Source: CAITUY01 sp964611575 (GTDB lineage: Bacteria > Verrucomicrobiota > Kiritimatiellia > CAIKKV01 > CAITUY01). From it: a stretch of DNA of 64,000 nucleotides. The position numbers and the translations under genes were made by a program. The notes beneath the pieces were generated by a model. It was not told the DNA's origin. It worked only from the letters and a program-made list of their open reading frames with translations, and ran no database searches. The stretch is taken from the NCBI GenBank assembly GCA_964611575.1, contig CAZTAJ010000007.1, forward strand, positions 1-64,000. The letters are read 5' to 3'. Below are positions 25,143 through 34,535 of the stretch, in pieces (the first letter of the stretch is position 1; the number at the start of each line of letters is the position of its first letter).

Positions 25143-27395
25143 CTACTCCGACGACAGCACGCCACCCCGCAGCCAGCGCTTCACCGTGCTCCGCATCCGG
25201 CTGAACCGACCGCCCACCGCATGCCGGCCATGCTCGTCGTAGAGATCGTAGTTGTAGCCGTACTTGTAGGCGTAACTGTAGTAGGCATAGTTCGGGTATT
25301 GGTAGGCGTAGTAGAGGCTGCTGATCCTGTGCATCTCGATGCTGTTGACGATCAGCCCGATCACATGCACATCGCCCAGCATGTCCAGTGAGTACTTGAT
25401 GACCGGCTTGGAGGTCTTATTGGCATGCGCCACGTAGATCACGCAAACAAGGGGGCAGTTGGCCAGAATGACCGTGTCGGTCACACGCAGAACGGGCGCC
25501 GAATCCATCATGACGAAATCGAACTTGTCGACGACATCGCTCAACATCCCTTCCAGGCCCGCCGCATGCAGAAGTTCCGACGTGTTCTTTTCGACAGTGC
25601 CCGCCGGGATAAACCACAGGTTGTCGTGCGGCGTCGCACACACGACCTCGCCCAGGGGCCGTCGGTCGCGCAAGACATCGATCACCCCCGGGGTACGCTC
25701 GCACTCCAGTGACTTGTGCAGAACGCCACGCCGCAGGTCCATGTCGATCAAGAGGACGCGCTTCCCTGTCTTTGCCATCATGATGGCAAGATTGAGGGAC
25801 GTAAGCGTCTTCCCCTCTTTGGAATCGGCGCTCGTGATCAGGATGACCTTCTTGCCGGCCTTTTCGACCGCCGAGAGTACGTTCGTCCGCAGGGCACGGT
25901 AAGCCTCCGCCGCCCCCGACCGGTGCTGTTCGCTGACAATCGGCCGAATCCGCGTCGTCAGATCGCTGTGCACCCAGTAAGGGATGCCACCAAGAAACGG
26001 GACCCCGACGACCGACTCGACATCGCTCACCGACTGCACTTTGTCATCGAAGAAGTACGCGACCATCGCCAACGCCAGCCCCGAACCAATACCGGCCACC
26101 AAGACGGTCACAAGGATCTTCCACGGGTCAGGCCAGGCGGGTTTTGGATTGGTGCGTACAGGCACCACCACCGCGAAATGTTCCCCCTTGATTTCCTTCT
26201 CAATCCGCAGATCGTTCAGGCGGCCATACAATTCCCCGTACATTGTTTCCAGTCGTGCCACGGCCATCGTAAGGTGGCGCAAGTCAGCGCCTTTGCGACT
26301 GGCAAGCAGAAACGAGTTCTTCCAGCGCCTCTGGGCTTCGTCCAGCGCATTGATTTGCATGCCGAGCGCCGATGCCCTCTGCCTCAAACGGACATATTCG
26401 ACCTCCGACTGCAACTCCGTGTCCCTGCGAATCGCGGCCATCTCGTCATCGATGGATCGCAGCTTCGGATTATCGGGCTGCATGTGCGAGGTCAACTCTG
26501 CCCGTTCACGTTGCAGACGGGCAAGCCTGAGGCGCTTGTCCTGGAAAGCGCCGCTCCAGTCATCCGGGCGAGCAGCCCCCATCCCGGGCTCATTTGTCAC
26601 GCCGCCTGCCGATGAAGAGGTGGACGAGGACAACGCCCCAGTCTCCTTCGTCAACGCCATGACGTCACGAATGACCTCGGGGGCTTCGCCCTTCAGCCCC
26701 GGGTATTGCAGTTCCAGCATCCACTTCTCGGTGCTCAGCCTCTGACTGCGGTTGACCAGGTCATTCAGGTAGCCCAACTCGAAAGAACCGCGAGCCTGAA
26801 CGTACTCCATCTCATTGACGCGCTGGTACTCGATCACATCGTCTTCGGCTGAGCGAATCTGCTCACGAAGCCGGGATAGTTCTTCCTGCAAAACTCGTTC
26901 CGCCGACCCGAACGAGTCCTGCTTCACGACCTCCCGCTGGAGTTGGAACTCCCGGTTCACTTCCCGCAGAAAGGCCCGGGCATACGCCGGATGGGAATTC
27001 CGGATCGACAAGGTGATCATGAACCCGTCGCCAACCTCCAGGCCGACCGTTAAGGCGGGCCACAGTTCTTTCCCGTTGCCACCCAGGCGCGACAGCCATA
27101 TGGGGGCCAGTCGCTCCACGATCCTGGCCCTGAACGCCTCGCTCCTCAGCAGGCTGACATGCGACTGACTCTGAGAGGAATGATATCCCTGCGATTCAAT
27201 CTTTGTACTCGGATCGCGGTAGATGAACAACCGGGTAGCCGTGTCGTATTGCTTAGGCGTGAACTCCAGGTACAGGACTCCGCCCAGCAGACAATAGAGG
27301 AAGCAGATGAGAATCAGCTTCCAGCGGAATACCAATATGCCAAGGTAGATCCGAGGATCGATCTTCTTCTGTTCAAAGGTATCGTTTACAGGCAT
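25143..27395 (-). CDS. Wzc-like chain-length regulator / tyrosine autokinase
   Basis: 750 residues. Order: Wzz domain with a first membrane helix (residues about 20-40), long coiled-coil periplasmic region (about 170-420), second membrane helix near 435, and a BY-kinase domain with Walker A SADSKEGKTLTSLNLA near residue 521, Walker A' LLIDMDLRRG and Walker B FDFVMMDSAP. The C-terminal region has a striking Tyr cluster (YYAYQYPNYAYYSYAY and more, about residues 690-720), the expected autophosphorylation tail. It lies between the Wza-like lipoprotein and the glycosylphosphotransferase genes, the usual capsule/EPS order. Confidence 0.93.
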   Translation of the reverse strand: MPVNDTFEQKKIDPRIYLGILVFRWKLILICFLYCLLGGVLYLEFTPKQYDTATRLFIYRDPSTKIESQGYHSSQSQSHVSLLRSEAFRARIVERLAPIWLSRLGGNGKELWPALTVGLEVGDGFMITLSIRNSHPAYARAFLREVNREFQLQREVVKQDSFGSAERVLQEELSRLREQIRSAEDDVIEYQRVNEMEYVQARGSFELGYLNDLVNRSQRLSTEKWMLELQYPGLKGEAPEVIRDVMALTKETGALSSSTSSSAGGVTNEPGMGAARPDDWSGAFQDKRLRLARLQRERAELTSHMQPDNPKLRSIDDEMAAIRRDTELQSEVEYVRLRQRASALGMQINALDEAQRRWKNSFLLASRKGADLRHLTMAVARLETMYGELYGRLNDLRIEKEIKGEHFAVVVPVRTNPKPAWPDPWKILVTVLVAGIGSGLALAMVAYFFDDKVQSVSDVESVVGVPFLGGIPYWVHSDLTTRIRPIVSEQHRSGAAEAYRALRTNVLSAVEKAGKKVILITSADSKEGKTLTSLNLAIMMAKTGKRVLLIDMDLRRGVLHKSLECERTPGVIDVLRDRRPLGEVVCATPHDNLWFIPAGTVEKNTSELLHAAGLEGMLSDVVDKFDFVMMDSAPVLRVTDTVILANCPLVCVIYVAHANKTSKPVIKYSLDMLGDVHVIGLIVNSIEMHRISSLYYAYQYPNYAYYSYAYKYGYNYDLYDEHGRHAVGGRFSRMRSTVKRWLRGGVLSSE

Positions 27396-27448
27396 GCAAG
27401 CTCCGTCGCACAGGAGAATGATCCTTCAGAGGCGGGCCCGGCCCAGGG

Positions 27449-28708
27449 TCAAAAGAAGGCAAATCGGCGGGCACGGACAACAACACGGTCGCCCGATTCC
27501 AGGACAAGGTCATTCTTCGGATCACCCACACTCATCAAATCGCTCCCATTGACCAGGAATGTCTTTTCGCGCCCGTCTTTGGCCGTCCGCACCACCTGAA
27601 TCCGGTCAGCCCTGGCAAAACGAGGCAACCCGCCGATCTTGAACAACAGGTACATCACTGTACAGGGCTCATTCTCCGCAAAATCCACAACGCCCCGGCG
27701 CGGCACCTCGCCCAGAAGCAGGATGCGTTTCCCGCCGCCGCTGACCCTTCCCGGCTGGGTGGTTTCATAAGTAAAGACGTAGGCCATGTCATTATTACGC
27801 AGCAGAACATCGGGAACCTGGAGCCGTCCGTCCGACGACGACAGCACATACACCTCCCCAGGTGCCGCAGGGCCAAACGGCGTGCGCATGCCGCCACGCA
27901 CGATCTTTACACGGGCGTTATCGCGATTGCCGCGCAACCCCCCGGCGCGGCGCAAAGCTTCATTCATTGTTATTGTCGCGCCAGCCCCAATCTTGATCTG
28001 TGCCGGCATATCGACGGCACCCAACACCGCCACCTGATCGTACGATGCCTTCGCGATCTTGACGCTCACGGTAGCGCGATTCAGATACCGGCCCTCCAAC
28101 GCATTTCGGATAGCCGCCTCCGCTTGATCGACATTCATGTCCGACAGGAAGATCAGACCCACGTAACCGAAATCGATGGCGGAGGCGCTGTTAACCAAAT
28201 ACCGTCCATTGAGGCTGGGATCCTCCGACACCGAAACCCAGAGCAGCGTCTCCGGTTGGATCGTGGGCGCCGTCATCTTGATCATCGTCGGCTCTGCAGC
28301 GAGGTTGGACGACACCCCGACCGGCGCAGGAACACTGGGCGCAGGAACACTGGGCGCAAGAACACTGGGCGCAGGAACACTGGGCGCAAGAACAGCCACT
28401 GGCACGGGAACCGTCGATGCCGGAGCGGGAGCGACTACAGTCTCCGGGACAGTACCTGTGACTGCGGAAACCTGAGCGGGCGCAACATCAACTGCGGGCA
28501 CGATGGCAGGGGGAGGCACATCGACCGGTTCAACCGGTGTTGCAAGGGGCTGGGAGTCCGCCATGGCTTCCGCAATGATCTGCTGGACGTAGTCGTCATT
28601 ACTCGGGGTGGCACACCCACCCGCCAGGATCGATATGCCCAAGGCACACATCCCAACGAGCAGAGGCATGACCACTCGCCCCCATCTGTCCGGCCAGGCC
28701 CAATTCAT
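27449..28708 (-). CDS. Wza-like polysaccharide export lipoprotein
   Basis: 419 residues. The N-terminus is a lipoprotein signal with lipobox LAGGC (Cys about residue 32). A Pro/Ala/Val-rich spacer follows (about residues 60-130), including PAPSVLAPSVPAPS units encoded by a 15-bp tandem repeat. Then come a Poly_export domain (TLLWVSVSEDPSLNGRYLVNSASAIDFGYVG) and SLBB-type ligand regions (VAVLGAVDMPAQIKIG, ILLLGEVPRRGVVDF). It would form the outer-membrane channel for the polysaccharide made by this locus. Confidence 0.9.
   Translation of the reverse strand: MNWAWPDRWGRVVMPLLVGMCALGISILAGGCATPSNDDYVQQIIAEAMADSQPLATPVEPVDVPPPAIVPAVDVAPAQVSAVTGTVPETVVAPAPASTVPVPVAVLAPSVPAPSVLAPSVPAPSVPAPVGVSSNLAAEPTMIKMTAPTIQPETLLWVSVSEDPSLNGRYLVNSASAIDFGYVGLIFLSDMNVDQAEAAIRNALEGRYLNRATVSVKIAKASYDQVAVLGAVDMPAQIKIGAGATITMNEALRRAGGLRGNRDNARVKIVRGGMRTPFGPAAPGEVYVLSSSDGRLQVPDVLLRNNDMAYVFTYETTQPGRVSGGGKRILLLGEVPRRGVVDFAENEPCTVMYLLFKIGGLPRFARADRIQVVRTAKDGREKTFLVNGSDLMSVGDPKNDLVLESGDRVVVRARRFAFF
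28326..28394. repeat. 15-bp in-frame tandem repeat in the Wza-like gene
   Basis: Four copies of a 15-base unit (GCAGGAACACTGGGC, with A/G variation at one position) plus a partial fifth. On the coding strand each unit adds five residues of the Pro-rich spacer, so copy-number change would lengthen or shorten the protein without a frameshift. Confidence 0.9.
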
Positions 28709-28836
28709 GAACAGACTACCCTCCGCAACGACCCCCCAACCGCATACCGCGGGCGCCGCAACACCCCACGAAAATGCAGAAAATCACTAAACCTTATACG
28801 ACCCGCCGCCATAGGTGTCAACGCGAAACAGGCACA

Positions 28837-31800
28837 CTATTCGCGTTCGCGGCGCAGAATCTCGTCGAGGAGCGCCCGAACCCGTGTTTCGGTGGCCGGA
28901 GAGCGCTCGGCGCTTTGACGGACAAGGTCCAGATTCTGCCGAGCCTCGCGATATCGCCCCAATCTAATCTGTGCCTCCGCCGCATTCAGATAGACCTCAT
29001 GCCAGGCATAATCCCCTTGTTTGACGAGATTTACCGCCTTGGCGGCATAGTCGCCCGCCGCTTTCAGATCCCCGGAGCGCAACGCCACCACGGCCGCCGT
29101 GTCGTACACGGCAAAGCCCCCCCCGCCCGCCTTAAGCAAATCGGGCAACAAAGCAACCGCTTTTCCAATAGTAGCAGGATCCTGGGCCAATGCATAGACC
29201 AGGTTGTTCAATATGTTCGGATCATCGGGATAGTCCTTGCGCGCTCCTTCCAGAACCCGCACAGCCTTGGTCGCATTGCCTTCAAGGCGGGCCGCTTCTG
29301 AAGCAATGAGATAGGTCCTAATGCGCGGCGGCTGCTTGGTGCCCGTGCGCCGCAGGGCATCCTCAAGTACATCCATGGCCTGGTCGGGCTGTCCCCGCTG
29401 GAAATAAGCATCGCCCAGCCTTTCATCCCAAACCCCTTCGTTCGGGTATTGAGCCTGCAGTCCCACCAAAGCACGAATAACATCGGCATCGGGTTTCACG
29501 TCCTTCGACTTGAGCCCGACGATGATCTTGTAGAATGGCCAAGGTTCCAGGGCCTGTTCGGCGCCGTCCCGGGCGCATCGTGCAGCCCACACCATGTCCT
29601 TGGACTTGATCGCACAGGCCAATCCCATCACATAGGCGGGAAGCAGGCCCTGACCCCGGGCGATCGCCTCGCGCGCGGCGGCTGAAGCGACCTCGCCCAT
29701 TCCCTTGCGCAGCAGGAAATCCGAAGCCACGACCAAGGTGCCCGGCGCGCGGTCCCGTGCGGCAATGGCCTGGTTCACCATGGCCGCCGCGCCAGCCTCA
29801 TCCTTGCGGGAGTTGACGCGCGCGATCAGTGCGGCCAGCCACAGGTTTCCATCCCACGGACAAGCCTTATACGCCTGCTCGACAATCTCCGGATCGCCGC
29901 CCGAAAGCGCCACCTCGATCCGCCGCAAAGCGATCCACCCCGGACGCAATGCCACGGCCCGTCTGGCCACCGCAAGCGCCTCCTTCTGGCGACCCGACTG
30001 GCGGGCCAGCAGAATCGTTAACTCATTGAGCGCCGTGGCCTGCTCCCCGGCATCGCGCCCTGCCGACTGCCAGGCGGCCGGGTCGCTGGTGGCCCCAGCC
30101 CCCCGTTCCCGGTACCACGCATCCTTGAGCGCACGAATACGCGCCAGGAATACGCTCTGCCGCGCGGGCATCGCCAGCCGCTCGCGCTCGTAGTCCGCCT
30201 CGGCCAGAACGCCGCCGCGCCACTGGATCACCCGCTCCGCCGGCGGCAGGAGTTCCGTCTGGCGGCGCGGAAGCTGCAGGGCGGTCAGACGTTCCGAGCC
30301 CGCCAACTTGTCGCCTTCCTTGATGCGCCCTGTGGCCATCAGGAACCGCAGACGAATCGCAGGATCGGCGGGCACCTTCATCTGGCCGATCTTATGCAGT
30401 GCTTCCTCCGCCAACCCGAAATACCCCAGGGTCACCGCCGTCAATTCCATCAGTTCATCCGACGCGGGGAACATGCGCGCGGCATCGTCCAGGATGCCCA
30501 TCGCATACGGCCCCATGTCGAGCGTCAGTACAACCGCGGCCATGTCGAGCCGGACCGTGAGCGACGGATGCGACTCATCACGGCTGTAGTCGCTGAACGC
30601 CTCGTAAGCCGACTCTGTCAGGCCCTGCGTCCGATAGAGTGCGGCATGTTGGAGTTTGTAGACGCGGCGGCGCAAAGGATGGGTCTTCTCAAACTGATCG
30701 AGCTTGGCGTGAGCCTCATCCCAACGTTTCAGTTCTCCTAGAATCTGCACATAGACCGATTCCATCCGCGGCTCAAGTTTGCCCGCGCGTTCGAGCGTCT
30801 CGAGAATCGTCAAGCACTCGCGCAACCGGCGTTGGCGTTCGCCCGATCCCGGCTGTGTCTGGAGTTCGGAGGCTTCGGGAATCGCGGCCCAAAGCCGGCG
30901 CCACGGAGCCAGATTGCCGACGGTGGCAAGAAAGGCCCGCGAGTCAACAACCCCGCCCCCCCCCTGCGTCGCCAACCCCAGATAGGTCTGACGGAACGAA
31001 AACCACGCGGCGGCGAACTGGGTCGGCGCGATCACCAGGTCGGGGTCGCCTGGAAATCCCCTGCGCAACCGCCCATAGGCCCGCCAGCCCAAGTCGGCCC
31101 GGCCGGCCTTGAAGGCCCCTTCCATCACCTGGGACAGTTCGGCAGCCGTGAACGTATCCAGATGCTCCCGCAAGACGGTTTCCACCCGTGACTCCCACTC
31201 GGCTTCGCGTTTGGCCACCCATACGGCGACGAGCGGGGTCAAGAACAAGCGGTCCATATCCTTACGAACCATGGCGCGCCGCAAGACGTTGGCAGCACCG
31301 TCGAAATCGTTCATCCGTATTCGCGCCGTCGCCGCAATCACCCCATGCAAGGGGTTGGCGTAGGGCATGTCGGGATCAACCTTGGAAATCGTCTCCCACA
31401 ACTCGCGAGCGGCAAGATAGGGAAACAAGCTCCGAATACGGTCCAGCAACCCGATGCCATACGATGCCTTGATCAACGCAGGGGATACTTCATCCGGCTT
31501 GTCGAGCATAGCCATGAACTCGGCCATGACCATCGCGACGCCCGGCCAGCCGCGAGTCTCAGCCGGCAGCCCGTTCATGACGGCCCGGGCTTCGTCAAAC
31601 CGCTTGAGTTCCATCAGTGCCCGTGCCTCGAGCACGCGATCGCCAAGGGACCGTGCCTCGACCGGGCGCCGTCTGACATAGGCAAGCGCTTCGTCCAACC
31701 GACGGCGCTCGAACAGGATGGTCGCCATGTCCGTATGCAGGGCCTCGTTGCGGGGATTGATGGCCAATGCCGCCTTCACCGCCCGTTCGGCGGTCGCCAC

Positions 31801-32853
31801 ATCGGCCCGAACCAGGGCCTCGGCCACGCCTCGGATCATCTCGGCACGATGAAAGGGCCTGAGGCGGAATGCAAAAAAAGCCGTCACCGACCCAACGATG
31901 GCCACCGCCAGCACTGGCCGCCACCAGAGAAACACCATCCGCCAAAAGACCGGCCATCGTTTGAGTTTCTCCTCCCATTCACCAACGTCGTCATTGATCT
32001 CGTGCAAGATCCGCCGCCGTTGCCGCCAGCGAATCGCCTGCCGAGCCAATACCGCATCAAGATAGATCAACACCACCCCGATGACCATGAAGACACCCAT
32101 CGTGTCGTGGAGCACCTTGGCGTTCCACTCTGCCGGCCGGTCGGTGCCAAACCACACAATGCCCGAAATGCGCAGCACGTTGAGCAGAACCACCTGGACC
32201 ATCCCGATCCCCAACAACCATGCCACGTTCACCCAGCGGAAGCGCATCAGCAATGCCACCCCGAGCCCGCAAAAGAACACCGTGGTGGCCGTCTTCATGC
32301 CGCTACAAGACTCGGGCACGCCGAACACGCGTACCCCGGAGCGCAGAAAGAGTCCATCACCCCACACCCGCATGTTCAAGGATTGCAGCAGGTACTCGCT
32401 GAGTTTGACGGAGACCTTCTGCATTCCCAATTGCAGGGGGCCAAATACCTGACTGGGCATTGGGTGGATCCAATAGAGGATGAACAGGCCCAGCGCCACA
32501 TCACGAACATACCGCCCCGGCAGCGCCCACGCCAGGCACGCGAACAGGACCAGCAGCATCCCCAACCACTCAAGTTGATGGATGGGCACAACGATGCCGA
32601 CAACCACCGCCATCAGTCCAGCCACCGCCAAACCGGCAAGCCGGCCGGCCGGCAGCATCACTTCACGCTCGCCCCGCGGTTTCGGGCGTGCCGCCAGCAA
32701 GACCGCAAACAAGACGCCCAGCGTGATTGAAGTCGTGCCGCCGGGACCGCCCGCCAAGCGGGTGAGGTTGGCCGCCAGCCAGACGGCCGCCAGCATCATG
32801 GAGGCCAGAAGGACCACGCGTTTCGAGGCAGGCATGCGCGTATTAGAAGTCAT
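28837..32853 (-). CDS. Exosortase fused to a long TPR-type domain
   Basis: 1338 residues from the ATG at 32853; a start 18 bases further in is equally possible and neither has a clear ribosome site. Residues 1 to about 340 are an exosortase, an eight-helix membrane cysteine protease/transpeptidase. The triad is intact: Cys about 183 in PESCSGMKTA, Arg about 228 in LNVLRISG and His about 249 in LHDTMGVFMVI. After a basic stretch and one more membrane helix, roughly 1000 residues of helical repeats follow, starting AVKAALAINPRNEALHTDMA, with TPR-like GN/YP positions. Typical exosortases are 280-520 residues without this tail. It overlaps the barrel gene by 11 bases. No PEP-CTERM-type substrate was seen in the window. 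Confidence 0.88.
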   Translation of the reverse strand: MTSNTRMPASKRVVLLASMMLAAVWLAANLTRLAGGPGGTTSITLGVLFAVLLAARPKPRGEREVMLPAGRLAGLAVAGLMAVVVGIVVPIHQLEWLGMLLVLFACLAWALPGRYVRDVALGLFILYWIHPMPSQVFGPLQLGMQKVSVKLSEYLLQSLNMRVWGDGLFLRSGVRVFGVPESCSGMKTATTVFFCGLGVALLMRFRWVNVAWLLGIGMVQVVLLNVLRISGIVWFGTDRPAEWNAKVLHDTMGVFMVIGVVLIYLDAVLARQAIRWRQRRRILHEINDDVGEWEEKLKRWPVFWRMVFLWWRPVLAVAIVGSVTAFFAFRLRPFHRAEMIRGVAEALVRADVATAERAVKAALAINPRNEALHTDMATILFERRRLDEALAYVRRRPVEARSLGDRVLEARALMELKRFDEARAVMNGLPAETRGWPGVAMVMAEFMAMLDKPDEVSPALIKASYGIGLLDRIRSLFPYLAARELWETISKVDPDMPYANPLHGVIAATARIRMNDFDGAANVLRRAMVRKDMDRLFLTPLVAVWVAKREAEWESRVETVLREHLDTFTAAELSQVMEGAFKAGRADLGWRAYGRLRRGFPGDPDLVIAPTQFAAAWFSFRQTYLGLATQGGGGVVDSRAFLATVGNLAPWRRLWAAIPEASELQTQPGSGERQRRLRECLTILETLERAGKLEPRMESVYVQILGELKRWDEAHAKLDQFEKTHPLRRRVYKLQHAALYRTQGLTESAYEAFSDYSRDESHPSLTVRLDMAAVVLTLDMGPYAMGILDDAARMFPASDELMELTAVTLGYFGLAEEALHKIGQMKVPADPAIRLRFLMATGRIKEGDKLAGSERLTALQLPRRQTELLPPAERVIQWRGGVLAEADYERERLAMPARQSVFLARIRALKDAWYRERGAGATSDPAAWQSAGRDAGEQATALNELTILLARQSGRQKEALAVARRAVALRPGWIALRRIEVALSGGDPEIVEQAYKACPWDGNLWLAALIARVNSRKDEAGAAAMVNQAIAARDRAPGTLVVASDFLLRKGMGEVASAAAREAIARGQGLLPAYVMGLACAIKSKDMVWAARCARDGAEQALEPWPFYKIIVGLKSKDVKPDADVIRALVGLQAQYPNEGVWDERLGDAYFQRGQPDQAMDVLEDALRRTGTKQPPRIRTYLIASEAARLEGNATKAVRVLEGARKDYPDDPNILNNLVYALAQDPATIGKAVALLPDLLKAGGGGFAVYDTAAVVALRSGDLKAAGDYAAKAVNLVKQGDYAWHEVYLNAAEAQIRLGRYREARQNLDLVRQSAERSPATETRVRALLDEILRRERE

Positions 32854-34405
32854 GCTGGTATGTGAGCGTAGCGCCCACCGTGTCACGTTCGAAATCCAAG
32901 GAAGCGTCGGCACCCGATTGCACCAGATGCTCCGCGTAATAGAACGCAGCCAGGTTGTCGGTGAAACGCTGGGTAAGTCCTACATTGACCGCCCACGTGG
33001 TGTAGTCTTGGGAGATGAACACCTGGTCGGCGTTCACGTCGCCTGTGGCGACTTCCCCATTATTGCGCACCGTATGAGCCACATTGGCGACCGCCGTCAC
33101 GTTGCGCGACAATACGCGCGTCATCCCCAACTGGTTGAGCCAGTCGCTGTACTCCGACACCATGGCAAGGCGGGGCTGCACCGTCTCGTACAACGTCAAG
33201 TATGACCACGACCACGTATTGTTGTGCCACTCGATCGCATACCGGTACTGGTCGATGATCTCAAGCCCCGCCTCGAAGCCCCCCTCCTGCCGGCGCGAGT
33301 AACCCATCGAGTGCGCCGTCCGATCTGTCAGCATGGACCGCAGCGAGGCAAGCCCAATCACGGAATCCGAACTGCCATCCTGTTCGTAAGGCCCGGGGTC
33401 GACCAGACTGGCCGACGAATAACCGCCGCCGAGGTTAAGCGTGGTGTTCTCGCTGAGATCGGCGCCGATAAAGCCCAGATAGTCCTGCTGGAATTGGTTT
33501 CCACGCAACGATTCATCGAACTCCCGCCAGGTGAAATCGGCCCGGGCACCGACCATGAAAACGGGGTTGACTTGATTCTGATATACGAGCGAATGCCGGG
33601 TGACGGTGCTGCGCGCCTGGTTGAGATCGTTGTCCTGCGGCCAGGTATCCAGACGCATGAAGGAATACGCAAGCTCCTGACCCTTGGCCAGGAGCCAGTC
33701 AAGGTCGAGCCCCAGCGTATTCTGGAAGTAGCGGTACTTGTCACCCCTCAGGTTGTCGCTGCGCCCGCGGCGGTCCACATAGTCGGCCGTGTACGACGGG
33801 GTGTCGTAAAGGCGGGCCCGGACAAACTTGGTAATGTCGAACTCGGTTGACAAGGTGGCGGAAACATCCGCCCCCTTGCTCCCATCGCTCCGTGTGTAGG
33901 CATTGGCCGTCACATTGCGACCGTTGAAACTGCCCGCCGCACCGTCGCGCGTTACACTCATGGTAAAAGCGCCCATGCGGGCCGTCATGCCTTCACTCAC
34001 AATGTTCACGTCCAACTGGTCATCCTCGGTGCCCGCGGGAAAGTAGCTGTACGAGATGTTGACCGACAGATCGAGGTCCATGTACTTGTTGATCAGCAGG
34101 TAGTTCTGCATGTTCAACGTCGAGACCATCGGAAATTCGAGACCATCCTCGCGTGTCCGGCCCAGGCGGCCCTCTTCCAGCGTGGTAGCACCCGCTCCCG
34201 AGGTGCGCGTGTAACGCACGCCCACGGACTGCGCAAACGCCCAATCAGAATAGAAACTGCCGAACCGTATGTTGGCGTTGTCGGGAATGACCAGGTCACG
34301 GTAGTTGTCGAACCGGAGCATTTGACCCCGCGCCGCCCCTGGCGCCAGGCTGAGCACACACACACCCGTCAATATGGTCAGAACCCGACAGGGCGATCGA
34401 CTCAT
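32843..34405 (-). CDS. Outer-membrane beta-barrel protein of the exopolysaccharide locus
   Basis: 520 residues from the ATG at 34405 (GGAGACGCAGC upstream); the frame extends to 34582 but that part is low-quality Arg-rich sequence. The N-terminus is a signal peptide (VLTILTGVCVLSLAPGAARGQ). The mature part alternates polar and aromatic residues in many short strands and ends in the terminal aromatic typical of barrel proteins (TLTYQHDF). Such proteins occur in exosortase/EPS loci, possibly as secretion pores. No specific family is claimed. Confidence 0.8.
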   Translation of the reverse strand: MSRSPCRVLTILTGVCVLSLAPGAARGQMLRFDNYRDLVIPDNANIRFGSFYSDWAFAQSVGVRYTRTSGAGATTLEEGRLGRTREDGLEFPMVSTLNMQNYLLINKYMDLDLSVNISYSYFPAGTEDDQLDVNIVSEGMTARMGAFTMSVTRDGAAGSFNGRNVTANAYTRSDGSKGADVSATLSTEFDITKFVRARLYDTPSYTADYVDRRGRSDNLRGDKYRYFQNTLGLDLDWLLAKGQELAYSFMRLDTWPQDNDLNQARSTVTRHSLVYQNQVNPVFMVGARADFTWREFDESLRGNQFQQDYLGFIGADLSENTTLNLGGGYSSASLVDPGPYEQDGSSDSVIGLASLRSMLTDRTAHSMGYSRRQEGGFEAGLEIIDQYRYAIEWHNNTWSWSYLTLYETVQPRLAMVSEYSDWLNQLGMTRVLSRNVTAVANVAHTVRNNGEVATGDVNADQVFISQDYTTWAVNVGLTQRFTDNLAAFYYAEHLVQSGADASLDFERDTVGATLTYQHDF

Positions 34406-34535
34406 GCTGCGTCTCCGGTCGCTGAGTTTACAAAGCCGCAAACGCAGCCGCCTGAGGCGGAACCGCATCGCAGCACTATGTGCCACACAATTACACGGGC
34501 CGCAGGTCTGCGCAAGCAAAATGCCCGCACCCCGT

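Noticed and set aside
24108..25391. A 427-residue plus-strand frame opposite the glycosylphosphotransferase
   Set aside because: Gln/His-rich antisense translation of a membrane protein gene; the minus strand has clear motifs.
31345..32730. A 461-residue plus-strand frame opposite the exosortase
   Set aside because: Antisense to the catalytic part of the exosortase; His/Gln-rich and without a start site.
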